A stretch of DNA of 43,525 bases from Solirubrobacterales bacterium. GTDB lineage: Bacteria > Actinomycetota > Thermoleophilia > Solirubrobacterales > Solirubrobacteraceae. The stretch is taken from contig JAFASF010000099.1 in NCBI GenBank assembly GCA_019244745.1, positions 1-43,525 on the forward strand. Reading direction: 5' to 3'. Positions 24,853 to 32,071 of the stretch are shown here, piece after piece. The position numbers were made by a program, and so were the translations under genes. Position 1 is the stretch's first letter; every line of letters begins with the position of its first letter. The notes under the pieces are model-generated. The model did no database searches and was not told the origin of the DNA. It saw only the letters and a program-made list of their open reading frames with translations.

Positions 24853-25583
24853 ATCCCGCCGCCGTCGATGACGAGCGCCTGGCCGTTGATCGCGACCGCC
24901 GCCGGGGAGGCGAGGAACACGACCGCGTCGGCGACTTCGCCGGGGTCGAGCAACCGGTGCAGCGGCGACTTGTCCGCCAGCGCCTGCTCGCTCTCGGCCT
25001 CCGTACGTCGGGTGACCTCGACGATCCGGGCGATCGCCCGATCCGTCAGCTCCGTGCGCACGTAGGCCGGGCAGACCGCGTTGGCGCGCACTCCGGTGCC
25101 CGCGACCTCGCTCGCCACCGCGCGCATCAGTCCCACGGCGGCGTGCTTGGAGGCGGTGTAGGCGCTGGTGTATGGCGCGCCGATCCGACCGGCGACCGAG
25201 GCGACGGTGATCATCGCGCCGGCGCCGCGCTCGCGCATCCGGGGCAGCACCGCGCGCATGCACAGGAACGGTCCGGTGACGTTCGTATCGAAGTGCCGGC
25301 CCCAAGAGGCGAGCGTCGTCCGGGCGAGCGGCGCGCTCTCGGCAAACCCGGCGTTGTTGACGAGCACATCGACGTCCCCCAGCCGCCCGAACGTCTCGAT
25401 CACCGCCTGCTCATCGGTGACATCGCACCGCTCGGTCCGCACCGCCTGCTCGGCCTGCAGACGTGACAGTGCCTCCCGGTCGCGCCCGAGCGCCACCACA
25501 TCGTCCCCCAGCGCCGCGAACCGCTCGACGATCGCGCGCCCGATGCCCTTGGCGCCGCCGGTGACGACGACCGTCCGGCTCAC
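24843..25583 (-). CDS. Short-chain dehydrogenase/reductase
   Basis: 246 residues from GTG 25581-25583, overlapping the upstream LLM stop by 4 bp. NAD(P) motif TGGAKGIG (8-15), NNAG, the catalytic Ser in ITVASVAGRIG and YTASK (Tyr and Lys), then the C-terminal INGQALVIDGGG, as in FabG-like enzymes. Expected: oxidation of a 3-hydroxyacyl-CoA or other alcohol. As last gene of the minus-strand group containing enoyl-CoA hydratase and acyl-CoA dehydrogenase, it could supply the 3-hydroxyacyl-CoA dehydrogenase step of the aromatic-CoA pathway (inference). Confidence 0.9.
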   Translation of the reverse strand: MSRTVVVTGGAKGIGRAIVERFAALGDDVVALGRDREALSRLQAEQAVRTERCDVTDEQAVIETFGRLGDVDVLVNNAGFAESAPLARTTLASWGRHFDTNVTGPFLCMRAVLPRMRERGAGAMITVASVAGRIGAPYTSAYTASKHAAVGLMRAVASEVAGTGVRANAVCPAYVRTELTDRAIARIVEVTRRTEAESEQALADKSPLHRLLDPGEVADAVVFLASPAAVAINGQALVIDGGGIQA

Positions 25584-26503
25584 CCTGCGATCACCGGCGC
25601 CAGCCGCTCCATCTGTGCCAGCCGCTCGGGGTAGCGCCCGACCAGGAACTGGAGCGCCACGTGCTGCACCCCGATGTCCTCGAACCGCGACAATGCCTCG
25701 GCGACCTGTTCGGGCGTCCCCCGCAGCCGGTCCCGCTCCTGCTCGGCCGGCTCGTCGGTGACCTCGACCGACAGGCAGCAGTTGAGCCCGACCGCGTGCG
25801 GATCGCGTCCCGCCTCGCCGGCCGTCTCCCGCACGCGTTCGTACCGCGACGCCAGCTCCTCCGGCGTCACGCGCGCGAAGTACGGAAACCATGCGTCTCC
25901 GTAAATTCCCGCGCGGCGCTGCGCCCCCCGGCTCTCGCCGCCGCACCACACGGGGATCGGGGAGTCGAACGCCTTGGGGTAGAACGCGATGTCGTCGTAG
26001 GAGTACTCCTCGCCGGAGAAGGAGCAGTGATCCTCTCCGAACAGGTTGCGCGCCACCCGAAGCTGCTCCTCGCCGACCGCCGCCCGCCGCGGGAAGACGT
26101 CCGAGCGGCCCAGGGCCGCGAACTCCTCGGCCATCCACCCGATTCCGACCCCGAGGATGAACCGCCCCTCCGACAGCCAGTCGATGGTCGAGGCGACCTT
26201 CGCCCAGTGCACGGGGTCGCGGTACGTGGTGACGAGCACGCTCACCCCGAGCCGGATCCGCTCCGTGGCGCCGGCCAGGAACGCGAGCGCGGTCATCGAC
26301 TCGAGAAACGGCTTCTCCGGGGGGACGATGAACGAACCCGACCAGCTATAGGCGTAGTCGCTCTCGATCTTCCACGGGATCACGATCCGGTCCGCGGCCC
26401 ACACGGTGGTGAATCCCAGTCGCTCCGCGGTCTCCGCGGCGTGGCGCAGTCCGGCCCGGGTGCACGCCGCTCCTGACACCGGAAGGAAGACGCCAAAGTC
26501 CAT
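25580..26503 (-). CDS. LLM-class F420/flavin-dependent oxidoreductase
   Basis: 307 residues. MDFGVFLPVSGAACTRAGLRHAAETAERLGFTTVWAADRIVIP is the typical start of an F420-dependent LLM protein (TIGR03619-like style). It is followed by TERIRLGVSVLVTTYRDPVHWAKVASTIDWLSEGRFILGVGIGWMAEEFAALG and PIPVWCGGES. Translation is coupled to the SDR (GTGA overlap). 46 bp separate it from the acyl-CoA dehydrogenase upstream, so it probably belongs to the same transcript. Function in the pathway unknown; a ring or enone reduction is conceivable. Confidence 0.9.
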   Translation of the reverse strand: MDFGVFLPVSGAACTRAGLRHAAETAERLGFTTVWAADRIVIPWKIESDYAYSWSGSFIVPPEKPFLESMTALAFLAGATERIRLGVSVLVTTYRDPVHWAKVASTIDWLSEGRFILGVGIGWMAEEFAALGRSDVFPRRAAVGEEQLRVARNLFGEDHCSFSGEEYSYDDIAFYPKAFDSPIPVWCGGESRGAQRRAGIYGDAWFPYFARVTPEELASRYERVRETAGEAGRDPHAVGLNCCLSVEVTDEPAEQERDRLRGTPEQVAEALSRFEDIGVQHVALQFLVGRYPERLAQMERLAPVIAG

Positions 26504-26549
26504 AGCTGACAGGTCTCCGCAGTAGTGTGTCGAGTTTTAGTGCCGGGTG

Positions 26550-27665
26550 TCAAGGCGCGGTGCGGAACAGAGACCGCGCGATGATCTCGCGCTGGATCTC
26601 AGAGGCACCCTCGTAGATGCGTGGCGCGCGAACCTCGCGGTAGAGATGCTCGAGCGGATGGCCGTGCTCGAGCCCTCGCGCGCCGTGCACCTGGACCGCG
26701 AAGTCGACCGCTTCCTGGGCGGTCTCGGTCGCCATCAGCTTGGCCATTGCCGCGAGCGCCGGGTCGTGCTCGGCGGCGTCGTGGGCGGCCGCGGCCTGGT
26801 GCACGAGCAGCCGGGCTGCCGTGACGCGGGTGACGACGTCGGCGAGTTTGTGGGATAGGGATTGGTGGTTACGCAGCGGCTGCCCGAACGTGGTGCGCCA
26901 GCGCAACCACGTGGTGGCGTGTTCGATCGCTGCCTGGGCCATCCCGATGACCCCGGCGCCGACGCTTGGCCGGAACAGGTCGAGCGTGCGCATCGCCACC
27001 CGGAAGCCGGCGCCGGGCTCGCCGAGCGTCTGCTCGCGCGCGACCGGGACCGCGTCGAAGTGAAGCGATCCGATCGCGTGGGGCGCGAGCAGCTGACGGT
27101 GCTCGCCGGTGAGGCCCTCACTCTCGCCCGGCACCGCGAACGCGGTCAAGCCGCGGGATCCCTCCCCCGAGGTACGCGCGAACACCGTGTAGATGTCGGC
27201 TTCGGGCGCGTTCGAGATCCACAGCTTCTCTCCGGTCAGGCGGTAGCCGTCGCCATCGGGCTCGGCCTTGAGCGAGATCGCCGACACGTCGGAGCCCGCT
27301 TCCGGTTCCGTGAGCGCGAACGCCGCCACCGCGGTTCCGGTGGCCACGCGCGGGATCCATTCATCCCTGATCGGCGGCGACCCGGCCTGGAGGATCGGGT
27401 AGGCGCCGAGCCCCTGGACCGCGAACGCGGTCTCCGCGTCGGTGCACGCCGTCGCCAGCGCCTCGCGGATCAGGCACAGCTCGATGGCGGAGGTTGTGGG
27501 GAACAGGTGGGTCAGCAAGCCCTGCTGTGCGAGCGCGCGCACCAGCGGGCGGTTGACCCGCCCGGGCTGCCCCTCCTCGGCGATCGGCCGCAGCGTCTGC
27601 GCCGCCAGCTTCCGCGTGCGATCGTAGAGCGCGCGGTGCTCCTCGCTGAGGCGATCGTTGATCAC
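26550..27665 (-). CDS. Acyl-CoA dehydrogenase
   Basis: 371 residues from GTG 27663-27665, which overlaps the Rid-protein stop by 4 bp; the 14 extra upstream codons lie inside that gene. FAD/substrate motifs: AAFALTEPEAGSDVSAI (about 117-133), GEKLWISNAPEADIYTVFAR and VHGARGLEHGHPLEHLYREVRAPRIYEGASEIQREI near the end. The Glu of IYEGASEIQ is the usual catalytic base position. It would introduce a double bond alpha,beta to a CoA thioester, passing electrons to ETF. Placed with an enoyl-CoA hydratase and beside a CoA ligase, it belongs to a beta-oxidation-like branch of the aromatic pathway. Confidence 0.93.
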   Translation of the reverse strand: MINDRLSEEHRALYDRTRKLAAQTLRPIAEEGQPGRVNRPLVRALAQQGLLTHLFPTTSAIELCLIREALATACTDAETAFAVQGLGAYPILQAGSPPIRDEWIPRVATGTAVAAFALTEPEAGSDVSAISLKAEPDGDGYRLTGEKLWISNAPEADIYTVFARTSGEGSRGLTAFAVPGESEGLTGEHRQLLAPHAIGSLHFDAVPVAREQTLGEPGAGFRVAMRTLDLFRPSVGAGVIGMAQAAIEHATTWLRWRTTFGQPLRNHQSLSHKLADVVTRVTAARLLVHQAAAAHDAAEHDPALAAMAKLMATETAQEAVDFAVQVHGARGLEHGHPLEHLYREVRAPRIYEGASEIQREIIARSLFRTAP

Positions 27666-28033
27666 GGCTGGATGACCGCGGTGCCCATCAGCTCGACCAG
27701 CGCCCACGGCTCGAACAGCTCCGTGACCCCGAACAACCCCATCGCGGGGTAGTGGGTCCCGAAGCGCTCGCGCCAGACCTGACCCAGCTCGGACAACGAG
27801 GCCTTATACGCGGCGACATCGGTCACGAACACCTGTAGAGAAACCAGGTCGCCCACAACACCACCTGCCGCATCCAGCGCCACGATGAGGTTCGACGCTG
27901 CCCCATCGAACTGCTCCACGATCGTCTCGCCCGCGCCGATCTGCCCGGCGAGGTAGACCGTGTTGCCGGCGACGACCGCGTGAGAGAAGCCGCGGGGGCG
28001 GGGCAACTCCGGCGGGTTGACGATCCGATTCAC
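27662..28033 (-). CDS. Rid-family (YjgF/YER057c) protein lacking the deaminase arginine
   Basis: 123 residues if it starts at GTG 28031-28033, which forms a GTGA overlap with the hydratase like its neighbours; ATG 28045 would add four residues. FSHAVVAGNTVYLAGQIG, then VALDAAGGVVGDLVSLQVFVTDVAAY and YPAMGLFGVTELFEPWALVELMGTAVI follow the RidA trimer fold. In true RidA imine deaminases the P-A-R-S motif carries the essential Arg (Arg105); here the sequence is PAMGL, with Met98 at that place. It therefore probably belongs to a Rid subfamily without the classical imine deaminase site. In an aminoaryl-CoA pathway a Rid protein could act on an enamine or imine intermediate, but by other residues. 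Confidence 0.88.
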   Translation of the reverse strand: MNRIVNPPELPRPRGFSHAVVAGNTVYLAGQIGAGETIVEQFDGAASNLIVALDAAGGVVGDLVSLQVFVTDVAAYKASLSELGQVWRERFGTHYPAMGLFGVTELFEPWALVELMGTAVIQP

Positions 28034-28848
28034 CGGCCGCTCCATGCCGGTTGGCGCCCCTCGCTCCAGGCTTTGTAGAACTCGGCGAAGTCATCTGACT
28101 TCATCAGCAGCGCCTGCGTGAGCGCATCGTGCTCGATCGAGCCACCCAGGTCCATGTCGAGCTCGCGGGTCAGCGCGACCTTGGTGGCTGAGTAGGCGAA
28201 CGCCGGCCCCGTGGCGAGCCGTTTCGCGAGCGTCGTGGCCCTGGTCAGCAGTGCCGCATCCGGGAGGACCTCCGAGGCCAGGCCGATCTCGAGCGCGCGC
28301 TGAGGGGAGATCTTGTCTCCGAGCATCAGCAGCTCGGTCGCCCGGCCCAATCCCACGATCCGCGGCAGCAGGTACGCCGAGCCCATGTCCGCGCCTGAGA
28401 GCCCCACGCGCGTGAACAGGAATGCGAACGACGCCGATTCGGACAGCAGCCGGAAGTCGCTCGCGAGCGCGATCACCGAGCCGGCCCCGGCGGCGACGCC
28501 ATTGACCGCCGCGATCACCGGCAGCGGACATTCGCGCAGCGCCTTGACCACCGCCCCGGTCATCCTCGTGAACGCGAGCAGCTCCGCCGCCTCGAGCTTG
28601 ACCAGCTCGCCGATGATCTCCTCGACGTCGCCGCCCGAGCAGAAGCCGCGGCCCCGTCCGGTGATGATCAGAACGCGCGCGTCGCCCGGCGTGTGGGTAA
28701 GCTGCCCGATCAGGTCGCGGAGGTCCCCGTAGACCTCGAACGTGAGCGCGCCCAGCTTGTCGGGCCGGTTGAAGGCAATGGTTGCGACACCGTCGCGGAC
28801 ATCGAAGTCGAAGTGCCAGTTCACGCCTGACCCGACGATACTTGACAT
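28030..28848 (-). CDS. Enoyl-CoA hydratase/isomerase (crotonase) family protein
   Basis: 272 residues from ATG 28846-28848 (CCGGAG upstream). Crotonase fold: GVATIAFNRPDKLGALTFEVYGDL, oxyanion loop GRGFCSGGDVEE, and VNGVAAGAGSVIALASDFRL. The two catalytic Glu residues of classical enoyl-CoA hydratase are not obvious: the sequence has GAGSVIAL and GLSGADMGSAYLLPRIVG, in which an Asp occupies the second site. The reaction could therefore be isomerisation, ring hydrolysis or C-C lysis instead of simple hydration. First gene of the minus-strand operon, only 44 bp from the divergent CoA ligase. Confidence 0.9.
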   Translation of the reverse strand: MSSIVGSGVNWHFDFDVRDGVATIAFNRPDKLGALTFEVYGDLRDLIGQLTHTPGDARVLIITGRGRGFCSGGDVEEIIGELVKLEAAELLAFTRMTGAVVKALRECPLPVIAAVNGVAAGAGSVIALASDFRLLSESASFAFLFTRVGLSGADMGSAYLLPRIVGLGRATELLMLGDKISPQRALEIGLASEVLPDAALLTRATTLAKRLATGPAFAYSATKVALTRELDMDLGGSIEHDALTQALLMKSDDFAEFYKAWSEGRQPAWSGR

Positions 28849-28892
28849 AGAACTCCGGAGCAATGTGAACTATTATTTCGACGGAGGCGAAG
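28849..28892. promoter_or_regulatory. Divergent promoter region of the two aromatic-CoA operons
   Basis: Only 44 bp separate the hydratase ATG (minus) from the ligase TTG (plus), so both promoters must overlap here or reach into the genes. An AT-rich patch, GTGAACTATTATTTCG (28865-28880), stands out, beside the 8-bp palindrome CTCCGGAG (28853-28860). A regulator bound here would control both directions; the PaaX-type protein at 34369 is the obvious candidate (inference). Confidence 0.5.
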
Positions 28893-30245
28893 TTGGCCGG
28901 AAGCCCGTACTGGAATCCTAAGACCGAGACCCTCCCGCGCGAACGACTCGAGGCGCTTCAACTGGTCAAGCTCCGACGCCACTGCGAGTGGGCGGCGGCA
29001 CGGAGTCCCTGGTATCGCCGGCGCTTTGCCGAGGAGGGGTTCGAGCCAGGGCAGCTGAGGTCGCTGGCCGACTTGCGCCGCGTGCCGATGCTGACGCGCG
29101 AGGACTGGATGGCCTCCCAGGACGTTCGCCCGCCCTATGGGGAGGTTCCGACGGTCGGGGGGGAGGGCGCGATCCGGGTCCATACCACGTCGGGCACGAC
29201 CGGGCGCGGCCCGCTGCGCGCACTCGATTCGCGCAAGGACTGGGCGTGGATCGCGGAGATGTGGTCCTACGCGGTCTGGGGGTGCGGCGTGCGGCCCACC
29301 GACACCGCGTACATCGCGTTCGGGTACGGGTCGTTCATCGGGTTCTGGGGACTCCACTACGCGATGGAGAAGGTGGGGGTGCTGAACGTCCCCGGGGGTG
29401 CCCAACCGACCGACGCGCGGGTGGCCCAGATACTGGATTTCGGCGCCACGGTCGTCGCCTCGACGCCGACCTACGCGCTGCGTATGGCCCAGGAAGCCGA
29501 CGCGCGCGGCCTGGATCTGCGCGCCTCCGCGGTGCAGCGCCTGATCCTGTCCGGCGAGCCCGCCGGCTCGATCCCGCAGACCAAGGCGCTGATCGAGGAG
29601 CAGTGGGGCGCCAGGGCGTTCGACACCGCGGGCATGACCGAGATCGGGACGATCATGGTGTTCGAGTGCGAGCACCAGCCGGGTGGGACGCACATCATCG
29701 AGGACAACATGATCGAGGAGGTGATCGACCCGGACTCGCTCGAGGCAGTGCCGTACGGCGAGCGCGGGGAGCGGGTCGTGACCTCGTTCGGGCGCGGCAC
29801 GATTCCCCTGATCCGCTACCGGACCGGAGACGTGGTGTGCCGGGTACCGGCCTCGCGATGCCCGTGCGGGCGGGGGTTTGACATCTACGAGGGCGGGATC
29901 CAGGGCCGGGTGGACGACATGAAGATCGTCCGCGGGACGAACGTGTACCCGCGGGCGATCGAGGCGATCGTCCGCGAGTTCCGCGACGTGGACGAGTTCC
30001 AGACCGTGATCACGCACGAGGGAATTCGCGACGAGATCACGCTGCGGGTGGAGATGAAGCCCGAGTGGTCGGTGGATGGTTGGGACGCCTTCTCGGCGGA
30101 TCTCCACCGGCGGCTCGCGCACTCCCACGAGGGCCTGAACTTCCGGATCGAGCGCGCGGAGGCGGGTGAGCTGCCACGGTTCGAGCTGAAGGCCAAGCGG
30201 ACGGCCGATCTTCGGGAGCAGCCGACGGCGGTGGTGTTCCCGTGA
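28893..30245 (+). CDS. Phenylacetate-CoA ligase-type (PaaK) aryl-CoA ligase
   Basis: 450 residues from TTG 28893 with GGAGG 5-6 bases upstream. Adenylate-forming enzyme of the PaaK branch: YRRRFAEEGFEPGQLRSLADL, P-loop HTTSGTTGRGPLRALD, FDTAGMTEIG, IRYRTGDVV, CGRGFDIYEGGIQGRVDDMKIVRGTNVYP and C-terminal LPRFELKAKR. It activates an aryl acid with ATP and CoA in the cytoplasm. With a 2-aminobenzoyl-CoA monooxygenase/reductase-type gene two genes later, anthranilate or a related benzoate is the likeliest substrate. The last ~9 residues extend past the usual LPR...KAKR end. The IS110 element begins about 10 bp after the stop. Confidence 0.9.
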   Translation: MAGSPYWNPKTETLPRERLEALQLVKLRRHCEWAAARSPWYRRRFAEEGFEPGQLRSLADLRRVPMLTREDWMASQDVRPPYGEVPTVGGEGAIRVHTTSGTTGRGPLRALDSRKDWAWIAEMWSYAVWGCGVRPTDTAYIAFGYGSFIGFWGLHYAMEKVGVLNVPGGAQPTDARVAQILDFGATVVASTPTYALRMAQEADARGLDLRASAVQRLILSGEPAGSIPQTKALIEEQWGARAFDTAGMTEIGTIMVFECEHQPGGTHIIEDNMIEEVIDPDSLEAVPYGERGERVVTSFGRGTIPLIRYRTGDVVCRVPASRCPCGRGFDIYEGGIQGRVDDMKIVRGTNVYPRAIEAIVREFRDVDEFQTVITHEGIRDEITLRVEMKPEWSVDGWDAFSADLHRRLAHSHEGLNFRIERAEAGELPRFELKAKRTADLREQPTAVVFP

Positions 30246-30256
30246 GACGTCGTGTG

Positions 30257-31609
30257 TCAACCCCCGAGCGCGTTAGCGGATGTCGGCTTGCCGTCAAGCG
30301 CGTCGCGTTCGGCCGGTTGGGCCGCCCTGCGGGTGACGGTGGCGCCGAGCATCTGCTGGGTGGCGGCGAGGTCGGAGCGGGGCCCCGACGAGCTGGGGAT
30401 GGTGACGGTGCAGTGCTGTTGGAGAGCGCGGTGGCGGGCCGGGTCATACAGGGTGCGGTCCTGCCAGCAGCGCCAAACGATGCGGCACCAGGCGCGTCCG
30501 AGGGTGCGGGTTGCGCGGGGGTGGTCGTGACCTTGGGCGATCGCGCGGGCGTAGTGGTCGGCGGCCCAGGGGTGCCAGTGGCGGGTGCTGTCGGCCAGCG
30601 TGCAGAACGCGTCACGGAGCCGCTTGTTGCACGCCCAGCGGAAGCAGGCGATCTTGCGTTTGCCGGACTCGACCGCGACGGGTGCCTGGCCGGCGTCGCC
30701 GGCGAGCGTGTCGCGGGTGGGGTAGCGGGCGCGGCAGTCGCCCATCTCCGCGAGCATGGTGGCGGCGGTGATCATCGCCTTGGGGTCGCGGAACAGCGAA
30801 AGGAAGATCTCGCCGTCGGGATGCTCGCGCACTGCGGTCGCGATCTGCCGCTCGAGCGTCTTGATCTGCGCCACGAGCGGCTTCAGCGTGGCGAGGAGCG
30901 CGAGCACCAGCTGCCGCCGCATCGCGATCTCCTGCTCGCCGGCGCGACCCTCGGGAGCTTCGCGAAGCCGGGCCAGCAGTTCGCGGGCGGGCTTGCGGCC
31001 GCTGTATCCCTGGCGGCGCAGAAACGAGGCGAGGCGCTGTTCTCCGAGCGCTTTGGCGTCGATCGGGCTCGGATATTTCTCCAGGAAGGCGAGCGCGATC
31101 GGGCTGTGCAGGCGGGCGAACATCTTGACGGCGCCGGGCCAGAAGCGCTCCAGCTCGGCGCGCAGCTGGTTGGTCAGCGCCACCCGAGTCTGCACGAGAT
31201 CCTCGCGCCCGCGGGTCAGCGCCCTGAGCGCCTTGGTCTGATCGCTGTCGGGCTCCAGAACCCGAAAGCGGTGGTGGTCGGTGCGGGCGAGCTCGCACAA
31301 AACGAACGCGTCGAAGCGGTCGGACTTGCCGCCCGAGACCCGGAACCGGGGGCGGGCAGCCACCACCTGGTTGGGATGCAGCGCGATGACCCGCAGCCCC
31401 GCGTCCAGCAGCCGCTCGACCAGCACCCCATCCGGGCGCTCGATCGCCACCAGCTCCACACCCAGGCGCACCAGCGTCCGGCACAGCGAACGCAACCCCG
31501 CCTCCTCATGCGCGAACGACGCCGCCAACAGCTCCTCGCCGGCCGCGTCGCAGACCAGCACCTCGTGCTTCTCGGACGCCCAGTCGACGCCCGCATACCT
31601 ACTTCCCAT
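30257..31609 (-). CDS. IS110-family transposase (DEDD recombinase)
   Basis: 450 residues. N-terminal DEDD RuvC-like domain: GVDWASEKHEV with Asp9, VAIERPDG with Glu57, and GGKSDRFDAFVL with Asp97 and Asp100. Middle segment: VQTRVALTNQLRAELERFWPGA. C-terminal Tnp_20 domain: LAEMGDCRARYPTRDTLAGDAGQAPVAVESGKRK (Ser expected to be the nucleophile), then RWACNKRLRDAF and DRTLYDPARH. All key positions are present and there is no frameshift, so it is probably active. The ~55-residue tail beyond DPARH is long for the family. The stop codon lies within a few bases of the element's end. Members use a structured RNA from the element's non-coding end to pair donor and target DNA. Confidence 0.95.
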   Translation of the reverse strand: MGSRYAGVDWASEKHEVLVCDAAGEELLAASFAHEEAGLRSLCRTLVRLGVELVAIERPDGVLVERLLDAGLRVIALHPNQVVAARPRFRVSGGKSDRFDAFVLCELARTDHHRFRVLEPDSDQTKALRALTRGREDLVQTRVALTNQLRAELERFWPGAVKMFARLHSPIALAFLEKYPSPIDAKALGEQRLASFLRRQGYSGRKPARELLARLREAPEGRAGEQEIAMRRQLVLALLATLKPLVAQIKTLERQIATAVREHPDGEIFLSLFRDPKAMITAATMLAEMGDCRARYPTRDTLAGDAGQAPVAVESGKRKIACFRWACNKRLRDAFCTLADSTRHWHPWAADHYARAIAQGHDHPRATRTLGRAWCRIVWRCWQDRTLYDPARHRALQQHCTVTIPSSSGPRSDLAATQQMLGATVTRRAAQPAERDALDGKPTSANALGG

Positions 31610-31830
31610 CTGAACTCCTCTAACGCTGGGACTTCACAGCGCCCCGACCACGAGGTACCGTTGCGGGCGCTCATTGACTGGCCCTCAACGGGGCTACGTC
31701 GTGTTGCCGCTTGCGGCACCTCACCCCGCCGGGAGGGGCAGGTCTCACGCGGGCCCTCACACGGGCAAGCGACACAGGCCCTCCCCCCGCGGCGGTCGAG
31801 GCCGACACGACCACATCGGCCGCGTCAACC
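31610..31830 (-). ncRNA. Candidate IS110 bridge RNA / structured non-coding end
   Basis: 220 bases upstream of the transposase with no open frame of note and at least six self-complementary stems: AGCGCCC/GGGCGCT (31638-31644 with 31665-31671, a 20-base loop); GCCC/GGGC (31681-31684 with 31691-31694); TGCCG-cttg-CGGCA (31705-31718); CCCC/GGGG (31724-31727 with 31735-31738); GCCC/GGGC (31753-31756 with 31763-31766); and a nested CGCGGC/GCCGCG (31788-31793 with 31819-31824) enclosing GGTCG/CGACC. IS110-group elements such as IS621 encode their bridge RNA (about 180 nt, with two guide loops) in this position and orientation. Position, size and loops fit; guide loops have not been assigned. It could instead be leader sequence of the 74-aa gene. 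Confidence 0.5.
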
Positions 31831-31842
31831 GAAGGATGACCA

Positions 31843-32067
31843 ATGAGCGACACGAGCACGCGGACGACCCGCGACCTGCTCGGCAACGAGCTCACGCCCG
31901 CCGAGGCGCGACTGCTGGCGGTGTATGAAGAGCTGAAGGCGCTCTGTGCCTCCGAGGATTTGCCGCCCAACGCGGCGGCTGGGGCGCGGGCGGCGCTGGC
32001 GCAGATGCACAACGTGGTGAGCGGGCTGGCGCTCGAGTACGAGCATCTGAGCGACCTCGGGGTGTGA
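31843..32067 (+). CDS. 74-residue protein of unknown function preceding the monooxygenase/reductase
   Basis: 74 residues from ATG 31843, with AAGGATG 6 bases upstream. Not recognised. Sequence is mostly helical: [50 protein letters not shown], ending EHLSDLGV, and with a single Cys. There is no signal peptide or membrane segment. Its stop lies 4 bp before the TTG of the monooxygenase/reductase, which strongly suggests coupled expression and a job as partner or accessory to that enzyme (inference). GC content and codon use match the flanking genes, so it is unlikely to belong to the IS. Confidence 0.8.
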   Translation: MSDTSTRTTRDLLGNELTPAEARLLAVYEELKALCASEDLPPNAAAGARAALAQMHNVVSGLALEYEHLSDLGV

Positions 32068-32071
32068 CGCT

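Larger units (their letters stand above)
30256..31830 (-). mobile_element. IS110-family insertion sequence, boundaries provisional
   Basis: A complete IS110-type transposase gene plus one non-coding end fill the space between the CoA ligase stop (30245) and the 74-aa gene (31843). Proposed ends: the 7-mer GTCAACC occurs at 30256-30262 (covering the transposase stop codon) and at 31824-31830. Removing one copy and everything between would leave the 74-aa gene, with its GAAGGATG ribosome site, 29 bp after the ligase stop, restoring a tight operon. An alternative is the 9-mer ACGTCGTGT at 30247-30255 and 31696-31704, giving a 1.45-kb element. IS110 elements lack long terminal inverted repeats, so ends must be proven by comparison with an empty site. 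Confidence 0.75.

Noticed and set aside
28842-28876. TTGACA...TATTAT as a sigma-70 promoter for the CoA ligase
   Set aside because: The spacing is 23 bp, well beyond the usual 16-18.
30242-31846. Plus-strand 534-codon open frame across the IS110 region
   Set aside because: It is antisense to the transposase, with low-complexity Arg/Gly/Ala content and no recognisable domain.
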